A DNA stretch of 64,000 nt from Ichthyophis bannanicus. Taxonomy: Eukaryota > Chordata > Amphibia > Gymnophiona > Ichthyophiidae. The notes under the pieces are model-generated. The model was not told where the DNA came from and did no database searches. It was given only the letters and a program-made list of their open reading frames with translations. The DNA lies in the NCBI GenBank assembly GCA_033557465.1, contig CM066040.1, positions 323,100,297 to 323,164,296 of the forward strand. Reading direction: 5' to 3'. Shown piece by piece: positions 53,242 to 63,552 of this stretch. The stretch's first letter is position 1. The number at the start of each line of letters is the position of its first letter. The position numbers and the translations under genes were made by a program.

Positions 53242-54278
53242 GCCTTCATGAGTTTAATCTTTCTCAGCCAGTGAAAGATATCCTTCATGCCTCTAGGAAA
53301 CCCTCTACCAGGCGTTCCTATGCTTTCAAATGGAAACGTTTTTCCATTTGGTGTGCTCAACAGGGTCTTGACCCTCTGGCACTTCCTTTGAATTCTCTAC
53401 TAGACTATCTCCTGCATCTTTCCAATGCAGGCCTCAAGACGAATTCAGTACGAGTCCATTTAAGTGCTATTGCAGCATCCTTAAAACCTATAAATGGACA
53501 ACCTGTCTCCTCTCATCCTCTCGTTGCAAGGTTCATGAGAGGCCTGACCCTAACTAAACCTCCCATCCGACCTCCGCCGGTAGCATGGGATTTGAACCTA
53601 GTTCTAGGTCAGCTTATGAAACCACCTTTTGAGCCTTTGGACTCTACCTCCTTGAAATTTCTTTCCTGGAAGGTTCTTTTCCTTATTGCAGTCACTTCGG
53701 CTCGCCGCATCAGTGAACTGCAGGCTTTGGTGGCTAATCCACCTTATACCAGATTTCATCATGATAAGGTGGTCCTTAGGACGAATCCCCACTTTATGCC
53801 CAAAGTGGTCTCGCCTTTTCATCTTAATCAAGAGGTATATCTACCTGTTTTTTTCCCGGTTCCTCATGCATCCAGTGCAGAGAGGAACCTTCATACTCTT
53901 GACTGTAAAAGAGCTCTCGCCTTTTACCTCAACAGGACTCAGCCACATCGAAAGTCTTCCCAACTTTTTGTGGCTTTTGATCCTTCTCATTTGGGACTTC
54001 CAGTCTCCAAACGTACACTTTCCAATTGGATTGCTCAGTGTATTTCTTTTGCTTACCAGAGTAAGAACATTTCTCTGGAAGGCCATGTCACAGCTCACAA
54101 TGTGAGAGCCATGGCTACTTCTATGGCTCATCTTCACTCTGTATCCATAGATCAGATCTGTCGAGCAGCCACTTGGGCCTCGGTTCATACCTTCACAGCC
54201 CATTACTGTTTGGACAAGGACTCCCGCCGGGATGCCTTGTTTGGTCAGGCTGTCCTCAAACACCTGTTCCATACTTAA
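53043..54278 (+). CDS. DIRS tyrosine recombinase (copy I), uninterrupted
   Basis: The frame is open through the whole recombinase. The start is not certain. The domain begins near 53225 (LSLHEFNLSQPVKDILHASR) and runs through SYAFKWKRFSIWCAQQG and LKTNSVRVHLSAI. Catalytic residues are all present: Arg in ARRISEL (codon 53706), His-x-x-Arg in AHNVRAM (His codon 54096, Arg codon 54105), and Tyr in TAHYCLDKDSR (codon 54204). It ends at a TAA after KHLFHT. The frame is continuous with the upstream RNase H only because of the extra T near 53000. It should integrate circular element DNA. Confidence 0.85.
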   Translation, partial: SEGSRVDDPYSSTLATPSVVPSTSTALPGLLPGPGSCARPSVSGERDFVAPKPQVPTSPSLVTEGLSLHEFNLSQPVKDILHASRKPSTRRSYAFKWKRFSIWCAQQGLDPLALPLNSLLDYLLHLSNAGLKTNSVRVHLSAIAASLKPINGQPVSSHPLVARFMRGLTLTKPPIRPPPVAWDLNLVLGQLMKPPFEPLDSTSLKFLSWKVLFLIAVTSARRISELQALVANPPYTRFHHDKVVLRTNPHFMPKVVSPFHLNQEVYLPVFFPVPHASSAERNLHTLDCKRALAFYLNRTQPHRKSSQLFVAFDPSHLGLPVSKRTLSNWIAQCISFAYQSKNISLEGHVTAHNVRAMATSMAHLHSVSIDQICRAATWASVHTFTAHYCLDKDSRRDALFGQAVLKHLFHT

Positions 54279-54380
54279 GCAACTCCTGCCCATCTTCCCT
54301 GAATGGATGCCTGAGATCCATACGAAGATGGTTTACCCTTGGAGGGGGATCTCCCAGGCATCTTAGCTAGGGAGTCCCCA

Positions 54381-54472
54381 TATGTGAGGACTTATTCCTG
54401 CTGGTTCCTGGAGATAGCACAGTTACTTACCTGTAACAGGTGATCTCTGGGAACAGCAGGAATTAGTCCTCA
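54381..54472 (+). repeat. DIRS internal complementary region (copy I)
   Basis: GGTTCCTGGAGAT joins AGCACAGTTACTTACCTGTA, the complements of the left and right ends of I. Confidence 0.86.
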
Positions 54473-54555
54473 CAACCCACCCACCTCACCTAGGAGTTGT
54501 ATCTTCTATCTATCTACCTTCCTTTCCTCTCTCTATTGTCTCAGCTATAAACTCG

Positions 54556-54741
54556 AACTGAAGAGAGCTGGTAAGGAAGGCGGGAAGGCAGCGCGCATGC
54601 GCTGTGGGAAGCCCCAAAAGCTTTTCATCTGAAAAGCTGGGGAGCTTTCCCGCGCGGGCTCCGTCGGTTCCGACTTACCCATATGTGAGGACTAATTCCT
54701 GCTGTTCCCAGAGATCACCTGTTACAGGTAAGTAACTGTGC
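54556..54741 (+). repeat. DIRS right inverted terminal repeat (copy I)
   Basis: Inverse of 48975-49160, ending CAGGTAAGTAACTGTGCT. Confidence 0.86.
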
Positions 54742-54802
54742 TTTATTGGCAACCCTTAGTAAGTAAAGAACTTAAAGATCTAAACAAAAACTTAAAACTA
54801 AG

Positions 54803-55723
54803 ATGCAGAGAGCAGTCCAGCAGCGAGATGGGGGCTTTCCAGTCTTTTGCCTTGAGTGTCACATGTATGATTTTCTCCCAGTTGGTGAGAGGTCTTACGT
54901 GTGCACTAGGTGCAAGGAGCTCTTTGCTCTCAGGGAACGAGTCCGTTCTCTAGAGGCTAGAGTAGCAGACTTGGAAAACATAAGACAGACAGAGAGGTAC
55001 ATAGACGAGACCTACAGGGATATAGTCCTGAAGTCCCACCTCCAGTCTGGCAGCATCCCTTTTGCCATGGAGGAGAGAAGTCACGTGACAGGAGAGCATC
55101 ACCCTGGTGTGGCAGGAAGTGATCCTGTAACTAGGACCTGTCCTCCAAGTGATGTAAAACCCTCTCGCACCGAGGAAGTTTCTCCAGGGCCATGTGCCCA
55201 TGAGGGAAGGGTTAGGACAGCCGTTATAGTTGGTGATTCGATCATTAGGCATGTAGATAGCTGGTTGGCTGGTGGACGTGAGGATCGCCTGGTAACAGGC
55301 CTGCCTGGTGTGAAGGTAGCGGACCTCATGCGCCACCTAGATAAGGTCTTAGATAGTGCTGGGGAGGAGTCTGCTGTCTTGGTACATGTCGCTACCAATG
55401 ACATAGGAAAATGTGGTAGGGAGGTTCTGGAGGCTAAATTTAGGCTTTTAGGTAGGAAGTTGAAATCCAGAACATCCGGGGTAGCGTTCTCCGAAATGCT
55501 TCCTGTTCCACGTGCAGGACCCAAAAGGCAGGCAGAGCTCCGGAGTCTCAATGCGTGGATGAGACAATGGTGCAGAGATGAGGGGTTTGGATTTGTTAGG
55601 AACTGGGGAACATTCTGGGGAAAGGAGGGGCTCTTCCGAAGGGATGGGCTTCACCTTAACCGGGATGGAACCAGGCTGCTGGCATTAACCTTTAAAAAGG
55701 AGACAGAGCAGCTTTTAAACTAG
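54803..55723 (+). CDS. CR1 ORF1 protein with SGNH esterase domain (CR1-4), intact
   Basis: The frame is 306 codons without a stop. The N-terminus has two Cys pairs (VFCLECHMYDF, YVCTRCKELF), like a zinc ribbon, then a short predicted coiled coil (LRERVRSLEARVADLENI). An SGNH/GDSL-type esterase follows: VIVGDSIIRH holds the catalytic Ser, VATNDIGK the Asn-Asp box and RRDGLHLN the Asp-x-x-His pair. CR1 and related LINEs are known to carry such an esterase in ORF1. It is thought to bind the element RNA and lipids, though its role is not settled. The start was chosen as the first Met before the Cys region. Confidence 0.87.
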   Translation: MQRAVQQRDGGFPVFCLECHMYDFLPVGERSYVCTRCKELFALRERVRSLEARVADLENIRQTERYIDETYRDIVLKSHLQSGSIPFAMEERSHVTGEHHPGVAGSDPVTRTCPPSDVKPSRTEEVSPGPCAHEGRVRTAVIVGDSIIRHVDSWLAGGREDRLVTGLPGVKVADLMRHLDKVLDSAGEESAVLVHVATNDIGKCGREVLEAKFRLLGRKLKSRTSGVAFSEMLPVPRAGPKRQAELRSLNAWMRQWCRDEGFGFVRNWGTFWGKEGLFRRDGLHLNRDGTRLLALTFKKETEQLLN

Positions 55724-55779
55724 ATAATAGGGGAAAGCCGACAGTCTCCCAAGAGCGGATGGTTTGAAAGAATGTATCC

Positions 55780-57142
55780 TTGAAGGATACTACCAAAAGC
55801 AGAGAGCTTCCAAAAAAGAGTAAAGTAGCCCTCATGCCCTCAAGTATGGAGCAGACAGAGCTTAAAGATCCCAAATTACCCATGTCTATCAATAGCCAAA
55901 TTAATATGAATAAAATACAGTCTCTAAAATGCTTGTATGCAAATGCTAGAAGTCTAAAAAATAAAATGGGAGAGTTAGAATATATAGCACTAAATTAAAG
56001 GTTAGATATGATTGGAATATCAGAGACATGGTGGAAGGAGGACAACCAGTGGGACACTGTGATTCCTGGGTACAAACTATATCGTAATGATAGAGCTGAT
56101 CAAATTGGTGGAGGGGTTGCGCTCTATGTTAGCGAGGACATTGAGTCAGAAAGGATTAAAGTTTTGCAGGAAACAAAATTTGCTGTAGAATCTATATGCA
56201 TTGAAATTCCATGTAAAAAGGGGAAGGCGATGGCAGTGAGGGTGTACTATCGACCACCGGGCCAGAATGAACAAATGGATGATGAAATGCTCAAAGAAAT
56301 CAAGGGAGCTAACAAACGTTACAGCGCAGTAATAATAATGGGTGATTTCAATTACCCCGGTATCGACTGGGTCAGTGTCACGGCAGGACATGCTAGGGAG
56401 ATAAAGTTCCTAGATGACATAAATGACTGCTTCTTGGAGCAGCTGGTTCATGAACCGGCCAGAGGGAAAGCCATATTAGACCTGGTCCTTAGTGGAACAC
56501 CAGATCTAGTGCAAGAGATAAGGGTGTTGGGGCCACTTGGTAATAGTGATCATAGCATGATCGCCTTTGATTTAATTAGTGGAGGAGGGATAGTACGGAA
56601 ATCCGCAGTGCTACCTTTTAACTTTTCAAAAGGGAGACTATGATAAAATGAGGAAAATAGTTAAGAAAAAAAACTAAAAGGAACAGTTGCAAAGGTTAAA
56701 GACTTACATCAAGCTTGGGTGGTGTTGAAAAATACTGTCTTGGCAGCCCAGACCAGCTGTATTCCACGCTTTAAGAAAAGTGGAAGGAAATCCAAAAAAC
56801 TGCCAGCATGGTTTAAAGGTGAGGTCAGAGAGGCTGCTGTTGCCAAAAAAGCATCTTTCAGGAAATGGAAAAAAGAGCCAAACGACGAAACCTGGAAACA
56901 GCACAAGCACTGGCAAATCAAATGCAAGGCATTGATATAGCAGGCAAAGGGAGAATTTGAGAAGAAGCTTGCTGCGGAAGCAAAAACGCAAAATAAAGAT
57001 TTTTTTCAAGTACATTCGCAGCAAAAAACCTGTGAGAGAGTCAGTTGATAGAGGTGTTAAAGGGGCACTAAGAGGCGACAAGGTGATAGCGGAGAGACTG
57101 AATGAATTCTTTGTTTCGGTCTTTACTGAGGAAGATGTAGGG
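55780..57142 (+). pseudogene. CR1 ORF2 endonuclease and linker (CR1-4), broken
   Basis: AP-type endonuclease motifs appear in order: CLYANARSLKNKMGELEYI, a TAA stop at 55996-55998, then MIGISETWWKED (Glu), GGGVALYVSE, VYYRPPG, MGDFNYPGIDW (Asp/Asn) and LGNSDHSMI (the catalytic Asp-His). A frameshift at about 56636 (after FSKGRL) separates the linker region, which includes KLPAWFKGEVREAAVAKK near 56800. The gene is then interrupted at 57143 by a hAT element. In an active LINE this domain nicks the target DNA. Confidence 0.83.
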
Positions 57143-57230
57143 CAGCGATGGCGAACCTATGGCACGTGTGCCAGCTGTGGCACGCGAAGGCCTTGCAGCT
57201 GGCACGCGGGAAGGTCCGCATTTTAAAAAA

Positions 57231-57663
57231 TTAAAAAAAAGCTGTCTTCTGCCGCTTCCGGGGCCGCCGCGGCAGAATCGAGTGTGCCGCGGGGCCCCCC
57301 CTGTGCCTGGCAGAGCCTGCCCTCCAGATCCTGCCTTCCCCGGTATCAGTCCCTGTTTCCAGCTTGTCACACGCGCCGGCTTTCAGAGCGCGAGGGGAGA
57401 GTTTCTCCCTCGCTGCTCTGTTAAGCCCGCGGGGGCTGATGGGAAGTTCCCATCAGCCCCCGCGGGCTTAACAGAGCCGCGAAAGGGAAACTAGTTCCCT
57501 TCGTGCTCTGAAAGCCGGCGCGTGTGACAAGCTGGAAACAGGGACTGATACCGGGGAAGGCAGGATCTGGAGGGCAGGCTCTGCCAGGCACAGGGGGGGG
57601 GCCCCGCGGCACACTCGATTCTGCCGCGGCGGCCCCGGAAGCGGCAGAAGACAGCTTTTTTTT
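57231..57663. repeat. Large inverted repeat (about 205-bp arms)
   Basis: Centred at about 57446 in GATGGGAAGTTCCCATC. The outer ends are AAAAAAAAGCTGTCTTCTGC and GCAGAAGACAGCTTTTTTTT. The arms are GC-rich and differ mainly by small indels near the centre. Confidence 0.88.
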
Positions 57664-57669
57664 ATTTTA

Positions 57670-58700
57670 AATTTTGGCTGGGCTGGGCTGGGCTGGGGGG
57701 GTTAGGAGTGGTGATGGGCGCTGCGGGGGGATTAGGAGTGGTGATGGGCGCTGGGGGGTTAGGAGTGGTGATGGGCACTGGGGGGTTTAGGAGTGGTGAT
57801 GGGCACTGGGGGGGTATGAGTGGTGATGGGTGCTGGGGGGGTTTAGGAGTGGTGATGGGCTATGGGGGGGGCTTAAACTAAAAATTGGGTGATGGATTAG
57901 GACTGGAAATGGGCTGGTGGGATTAGGACTGGACGTGGGTTGATGGGGAGGTTAGGACTGGTAATGGGCTATGAGGGGGCTTAAACTGAAAATGGGGTGA
58001 TGGGGATTAGGACTGGAAATGGGCTGGTGGGATTAGGACTGGGAGTGGGCTATGGGGGCTAGGACTGGTAATGGGTTGGGGGGTTGCTAGGACTGGAAAT
58101 GGGCTGAGTGGAAGGGGGCTTGAATTGCAAATAGCTGATGGGGGACGGGGCTTGGAATGGAAATGGGCTGAGGGGAAGTGGGGGGCTTGAACTGCAAATA
58201 GCTGATGGGGAGGGGGACTTGGAATGGAAATGGGCTGAGTGGAAGGGGGCTTGAACTGCAAATAGCTGATGGGAAGGGGGGCTTGGAATGGGCTCGTAGG
58301 GGAGGGAGCTAGGCCAGGAAATGGGCTGTTGGAGGGGCTAGGATAGGCCTGGGAATTGGGTGTTGGGGGAGCTAAGTTTGGAAATGGGCTGTGGTGGGGG
58401 CTTGGATTGAAATGAACTCATGGAGGAGCTAGAACTGGAAGTAGGCTCATGGGGGGCTTGGATTAGAAATGGGCTGAGTGATGGTGGGGCTAGGAAAGGA
58501 CTAGAAATGGGCTGATGGGAGGCTGGTATTGGAAATGAGCTGATGAAGGGACTCGGATAGGATTGGAAATGGACTGATGGGGGGCCAGGACTGGAAATGG
58601 GCTGATGTGGGGACTAGAAGGGAGCGGATACTGGGTGGGGCTGGAATTAAAAGGGAGCTGATGTTGGGGGAGATTAGAAGGGGATGGGGCTGGGAGAGTG
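57670..58700. repeat. G-rich minisatellite
   Basis: From 57670 to about 57880 the unit is about 28 bp (TTAGGAGTGGTGATGGGC plus a G run). After that, related units of about 28-45 bp contain GGGCTGATGGGG and GGACTGGAAAT. Units diverge gradually along the array. Confidence 0.85.
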
Positions 58701-59403
58701 AAATGGAGAGGGGAAAAATATTTTGTGTGGGAGGGAAGAAAAATGTACAATTGGCCGGGTATTGGGAGACTAAAAAAGGAGGAAGATTATTATGTTAAAG
58801 CAGATGAAGAGAGAGAATGGAAAAAAACTAGAAGAGAAGAAAGGAGAAATGGACAGCAGACGATGGAGAGATACCAGAAGACACAAATAAACCAGAAGAA
58901 AGTGGCTGGAACAATTGCAACTGAAAAAAATGCACAAAAGGTACAAAGATATCTCTTTATTTTGAATTTATTAACTGGAATATGTCAGCTCTGGGAAATG
59001 TGCATCATTAGTGTCTGTGCTTTGTTTAGTACAAGAGGAAATTAATTTATAGTTTTATTTCTACAGTGGTGTTGTACATTCCAAGTTTGGCTTTTGGGGT
59101 TCCCAGTTTAATTATTGCCTTCCTGTTTCTAAATTGAATGAAATCATTAAAACATTATAAATTGCCAATAAATTGAAATGAAAACCAAAGGATTGTGAAT
59201 CAAATTGATTCTCTGACAATACAAAGATTCCAAACTTTACAAATGATGTTACATAGTTCAGGCAACTTTATAAAGAGTTTTTAGATACTAAAATCTTGTT
59301 GTTAAGGTTTAATTGACGTGCTGGCACTTTGAGGAAATTCTTTGGTTTTGTGCGGCAGTTTGGGCACTCGGGCTCAAAAAGGTTAGCCATCACTGATGTA
59401 GGG

Positions 59404-60863
59404 AATGTTACCCATGACTGAAGTGGTATTTAAAGGTGCGGAAGAATTGAAGGAAATATCGATACATTGGGAAGATGTATTACAACTATTAGATAAACTG
59501 AAGAGTAGCAAATCACCTGGGCCGGATGGTATACATCCAAGGGTGTTGAAAGAACTGAAATATGAGATTGCAGATCTGCTATTAGTAATCTGTGAACTAT
59601 CATTAAAATCATCTCTAATACCTGAAGATTGGAGGATCGCCAATGTAACACCAATTTTAAAAAGGGTCCAGGGGTGATCCGTGAAACTACAGACCAGTAA
59701 GCCTGACGTCAGTACTGGAAAAAATGGTAGAAACCATCATAAAGAATAAAATTACTCAGCATGTAGATAGTCATGCCTAATGGGAGACAGCCAACATGGC
59801 TTTAGACAAGGAAGATCTTGTCTTACTAATCTGTTATGTTTTTTTGAAAGTGTGAATAAACAGGTGGACAAAGGTGAGTCGGTTGATATAGTGTATCTGG
59901 ACTTTCAGAAAGCCTTTGACAAGGTCCCTCATCAGACTTTTGGCAGAACTAAAGAGTCATGGGACAAGAGGCAGTGTACTACTGTGGATCAAGAACTGGT
60001 TAAAAGATAGAAAGCAGAGGGTTGGGCTAAATGGCCAATTTTCCCAATGGAGAAAGGTGAATAGTGGTGTACCCCAGGGATCTGTGCTGGGTCCGCTGCT
60101 TTTTGACATATTCATAAATGACCTGGAAAGTGGAATAACGAGTGAGGTTATCAAATTTGCAGGTGACGCAAAACTATTTAAAGTTGTTAAAACCCAAGAG
60201 GATTGTGGAAAATTGCAAGAGGGTCTTGATAAATTAGAAGACTGGGCATCAAAATGGCAGATGAAATTTAATGTGGACAAGTGCACAGTTATGCACCTAG
60301 GGAAGAACAACCCAAACTATGGTTACACAATGCAAGGTTCCACATTAGGAACCACCACCCAGGAAAAAGATTTAGGCGTCATTGTGGATAACATGTTAAA
60401 ACCCTCGGCCCAGTGTGCAGCGGTAGCCAAGAGAGCAAATAGAATGCTAGGTATCATAAGGAAAGGAATGGAAAATAAAACAAAAGATATTATAATGCCT
60501 CTATATCATTCCATGGTGAGACCGCACCTTGAATATTGTGTGCAATTCTGGTCGCCGTAGCTTAAAAAGGATATAGAGTTATTAGAAAAGGTTCAGAAAA
60601 GAGCCACCAAAATGGTAAAGGGGATGGAAGGATACTCCTATGAAGAAAGGCTAAAAAGTTTAGGGTTCTTTAACCTGGAAAAGAGACGGCTGAGGGGAGA
60701 TATGATAGAAGTCTATAAGTTAATGAACGGAGTGGAACGGGTAAACGTAGATCGATTGTTTACGTTATCAGAATATAGAAAGACTAGGGGACATGCAGTG
60801 AAGCTACAGGGTGTAAACTATTTAAGACTAATAAAAGAAAATATTTTTTCACTCAACGTGTAA
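59404..60863 (+). pseudogene. CR1 reverse transcriptase (CR1-4), broken
   Basis: Motifs in order: SKSPGPDGIHPRVLKEL, SSLIPEDWRIANVTPI, GFRQGRSCLTNLL, YLDFQKAFDKVPH and NSGVPQGSVLGPLLF. The catalytic box is altered to FAGDAK (FADD expected). VMHLGKNN, LGVIV, RMLGIIRKGM and LEYCVQFWSP follow. Stops or shifts occur near 59675, 59940 and 60558. The C-terminal region ([31 protein letters not shown]) runs to 60863. The lost Asp means this RT would be inactive even if the frame were whole. Confidence 0.85.
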
Positions 60864-61140
60864 TCAAACTCTGGAATTTGTTACCGGAGGATGTAGTAAA
60901 GGCTGTTAGTGTAGCTGGGTTTAAAAAAGGTTTGGACAAGTTCCTGGAGGAAAGGTCCATAAACCATTATTAAGAAGGGACCCAGGATATCAATGCTTAA
61001 CCCAGTACAAGCATTGCGGAACCTGTGTCTTTTGGGGAAACTGCTAGGTACATATGACCTAGATTGGCCACTGTTGGAAACAGGATACTGGGCATGATGG
61101 ACCTTGGTCTGACCCAGTATGGCATATATTATGTTTTTAT
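60864..61140 (+). repeat. CR1-4 3' end
   Basis: It carries the end of the RT homology, then GGACCTTGGTCTGACCCAGT and a terminal TTATGTTTTTAT. The tail is the reference for the reverse fragments at 12085-12192 and 41446 onward. Confidence 0.82.
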
Positions 61141-62020
61141 GTGTCCAAACTGCTAGTGGACTCCCTGCGATGGTGGCTACATCTCCCAAACCTTGTCAGA
61201 GGAGTGCCTTTCCAAGTGCCGCCACACACACAGGTGCTGACAACAGATGCTTCCTTGCAGGGCTGGGGTGCACATTGCCAGGGTGCATGTACTCAGGGCC
61301 TCTGGTCTCCTTGGGATGCCACACAGCAGATCAATCTGTTGGAGTTGCGCTCTATCTGCTTGGCTCTACAGACTTTCTCTTATGTCCTCTCTCACCAGTC
61401 TGTCTTGGTTCAGACAGACAATCAAGTAGCAATGTTCTATGTGAACAAGCAGGGAAGCACAGGCTCCAGGCTTCTGTGTCAGGAAGCACAAGCTATTTGC
61501 TCCCTGGCAGTCAAACAAGGCGTGTTTCTCAAAGTAGTTTATCTACCTGGCCAGGAGAATTACCTAGCAGAAAGGTTAAGCAGGATCCTACAGCCTCACG
61601 AATGGCACTTGAATCCGCTAGTGGTCCAACAGATCTTTCTAAGATGGGGGTCTTCCAACCATCGATCTCTTTGCGAGTCCCCTGAACCGGCAGCTACCCA
61701 GGTTCTCTTCCAGACAACCGCATCCTCGGTGAATAGGTGCAGATGCGTTTCTAATCTCTTGGTCTACGGGGCCTACTGTATGCTTTTCCTCCCACACCTC
61801 TAGTGGCCCGAACCTTGTTCAAGGTTCTTCAGGATAAGGCCTCAGTTATTTTGGTAGCCCCCAGTTGTCCGAGGCAACCATGGTTTCCACTCCTCCTGCA
61901 GTTGGCGGTGGACACTTCACTCCCTCTGGGGGTGCAACCCGATTTCCTGTCTCGGGACCAGGGATCTCTACTGCACCCCAACCTCAAATCCCTCATCTGA
62001 TGGCCTGGCTGCTGAAAGGA
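61141..62020 (+). pseudogene. DIRS RNase H (copy H), after the CR1
   Basis: The frame resumes at SKLLVDSLRWWLHLP and shows LTTDASLQGWGAHC, LLELRSICLAL, VQTDNQVAMFYVNKQG and PGQENYLAERLSR. All three acidic boxes are intact. A frameshift near 61650 separates the last block (LVAPSCPRQPWFPLLLQL in a different frame, ending near 62000). Confidence 0.8.
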
Positions 62021-62029
62021 TAGTCCTAG

Positions 62030-63058
62030 CCCCCTTACTTCTACCTAAGGAAGTGGAGGAGGTGGTGTTGGCCTCTAGGAGGCAATCCACCCGAAAGTCT
62101 TATGCCCTCAAGTGGTGTAGGTTCTCCACCTGATGTGCTGAGTGCCAGGCGGATCCTTTTTCGTGCCTGGTGCCAGTGGTGCTGCAGTATCTGCTTCACC
62201 TGTCAGACCTCGGCCTTAAATCCAACTCTGTTCGGGTTCACCTCAGTGCTTTATCAGTGCACCACTCACCGGTGGAGGGACAGTCTGTCGGGCCACCCCT
62301 TAGTGTCCCGCTTCCTCAGAGGCCTGCTTTTGCTCAAGCCTCCGATTCGTGCACCAGCTACTGAGTGGGATTTGAATGTGGTCTTGCAGCAGCTTACTCG
62401 CCCACCGTTTGAGCCGATGGCTCCCTGTCCTTTACGCTTCCTTTCTTGGAAGGCGTTGTTCTTGGTAGCTCTTACCTCGACCAGGTGTGTGAGTGAACTC
62501 CAAGCCCTGGTTTCTGATAGATTGCACACACGGTTCTATAGCAACAGGGTGGTCTTACGGATTTATCCTAAGTTCCTTCCAAAGGTTGTCTCCTCCTTCC
62601 ACCTCAATCAGGAGGTGGTTCTTCCAACATTCTTTCCCAGGCCGCATGCCAGCTAGGCTGAAACAGTCTTACACACCCTGGACTGTAGAAGGGCGTTGTC
62701 TTTTTACATAGATCGTACGCAGGGGCATCGAAGGGCTGCTCAGCTCTTCGTCTCTTTTGACCCTAATAAACTGGGGTTACCTGTCTCCAAGCGTACGTTG
62801 TCCATTTGGGTGGCAGATTGTATCACTTGGGTGTACAGGGCAGCCGGCCTTTCCTTGCGGGGTCGAGTCACGTCCCACCGTGTTAGGGCAAAAGCCGCAT
62901 CAGTAGCACATCTCTGCTCTGTTTCGTTGGCAGACATCTGCCGGGCCGCTACTTCGTTTTCAAGCCAGACCTTTGCGGCCCATTACTGCCTCGAGAGGGA
63001 GTCCCGAAGGGAAAGTGCTTTCGGACAGGCGGTACTCTGTAATCTCTTTGAGGTTTAG
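62030..63058 (+). pseudogene. DIRS tyrosine recombinase (copy H), broken
   Basis: The N-terminal part (VVLQYLLHLSDLGLKSNSVR) and the rest are in different frames, joined near 62280. The first catalytic Arg is changed to Cys (TSTRCVSEL, TGT at 62486-62488). A TAG at 62654-62656 interrupts the middle. The His-x-x-Arg box (SHRVRAK) and Tyr region (TFAAHYCLERES) are intact, and the gene ends at TAG after NLFEV. Confidence 0.8.
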
Positions 63059-63203
63059 GCAACTCCTACCCTCCAGCCCTTGTGTTGGGCTACTGTATGG
63101 GGGCGTTCTTAGAGAGGATTCTTGTCACGGATGCTGAGGCCCTAGAGGGAGCTAATTTTTCATCTTTGGGTTCCTGGTACCCTAGAGCTGGGAGTCTAGG
63201 GTA

Positions 63204-63294
63204 TGTGAGGACTGACTCCCTGTTTTGGTCCTGGAGAACGTAGTTACTCACCTGTAATAGGTGTTCTCCAGGAGCAGCAGGAATCAGTCCTCAC
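63204..63294 (+). repeat. DIRS internal complementary region (copy H)
   Basis: TTTTGGTCCTGGAGAAC joins GTAGTTACTCACCTGTAATA, complements of the left and right ends of H. Confidence 0.86.
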
Positions 63295-63369
63295 GACCCT
63301 CCCTCCTCCCCTGGAGTTGCAGTCATATACTTCATTTTTGTTTTTTGCTGTCTTTTAGCTATGTCATCA

Positions 63370-63552
63370 GACTGAGCAAGATGGCACCCTTGGGCGGGAA
63401 GGGGACCGCACATGCGCGCTGCATTCCCAAAGGCTTTCCTTGAAAGCTGGGGAAATGCTCCGCATGGGCGCTCCGTCGGTGCCAACGTCACCCATATGTG
63501 AGGACTGATTCCTGCTGCTCCTGGAGAACACCTGTTACAGGTGAGTAACTAC
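63370..63552 (+). repeat. DIRS right inverted terminal repeat (copy H)
   Basis: Inverse of 45031-45210. It contains CAAGATGGC (63378-63386) and ends CACCTGTTACAGGTGAGTAA near 63548. Confidence 0.86.

Larger units (their letters stand above)
48975..54741 (+). mobile_element. DIRS retrotransposon copy I (family gamma), near-complete
   Basis: A 5.8-kb element inserted upstream of CR1-4 ORF1. It has left ITR, A-tract leader (near 49273), gag, RT, RNase H split by a CR1 tail (52522-52655), an apparently intact recombinase, internal complementary region (54381-54472) and right ITR (54556-54741). It must be younger than CR1-4, which is younger than DIRS H. Confidence 0.9.
57143..59395. mobile_element. 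Non-autonomous hAT transposon, 2.25 kb, with large palindrome and minisatellite
   Basis: The exact 8-bp target duplication ATGTAGGG lies at 57135-57142 and 59396-59403. Terminal repeats CAGCGATGGCGAACCT and AGGTTAGCCATCACTG are inverted with 14 of 16 matches. There is no transposase-like frame. The interior is a 430-bp GC-rich palindrome, about 1 kb of tandem G-rich repeats and about 690 bp of unassigned sequence. It interrupts CR1-4 ORF2. Confidence 0.88.
48403..61140 (+). mobile_element. CR1-type LINE (CR1-4), near full length, carrying DIRS I and a hAT element
   Basis: A presumed 5' untranslated region (48403-48974) is split from ORF1 by DIRS I. ORF1 is at 54803-55723, ORF2 endonuclease at 55780-56643 and a linker at 56644-57142. 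The hAT insertion (57143-59395) precedes RT (59404-60863) and a 3' tail ending GGCATATATTATGTTTTTAT at 61140. Without the insertions it is about 4.7 kb. It sits in the RT-RNase H gene of DIRS H with about 20 bp of target lost. Confidence 0.87.
45031..63552 (+). mobile_element. DIRS retrotransposon copy H (family alpha), split by a CR1
   Basis: The left part (45031-48402) has ITR, gag and RT. The right part (61141-63552) has RNase H, recombinase, internal complementary region and ITR. The RT-RNase H protein sequence continues across the gap when compared with D, with about 20 bp lost. Without the 12.7-kb insertion the element is about 5.8 kb. It sits inside the gag of J. Confidence 0.88.
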
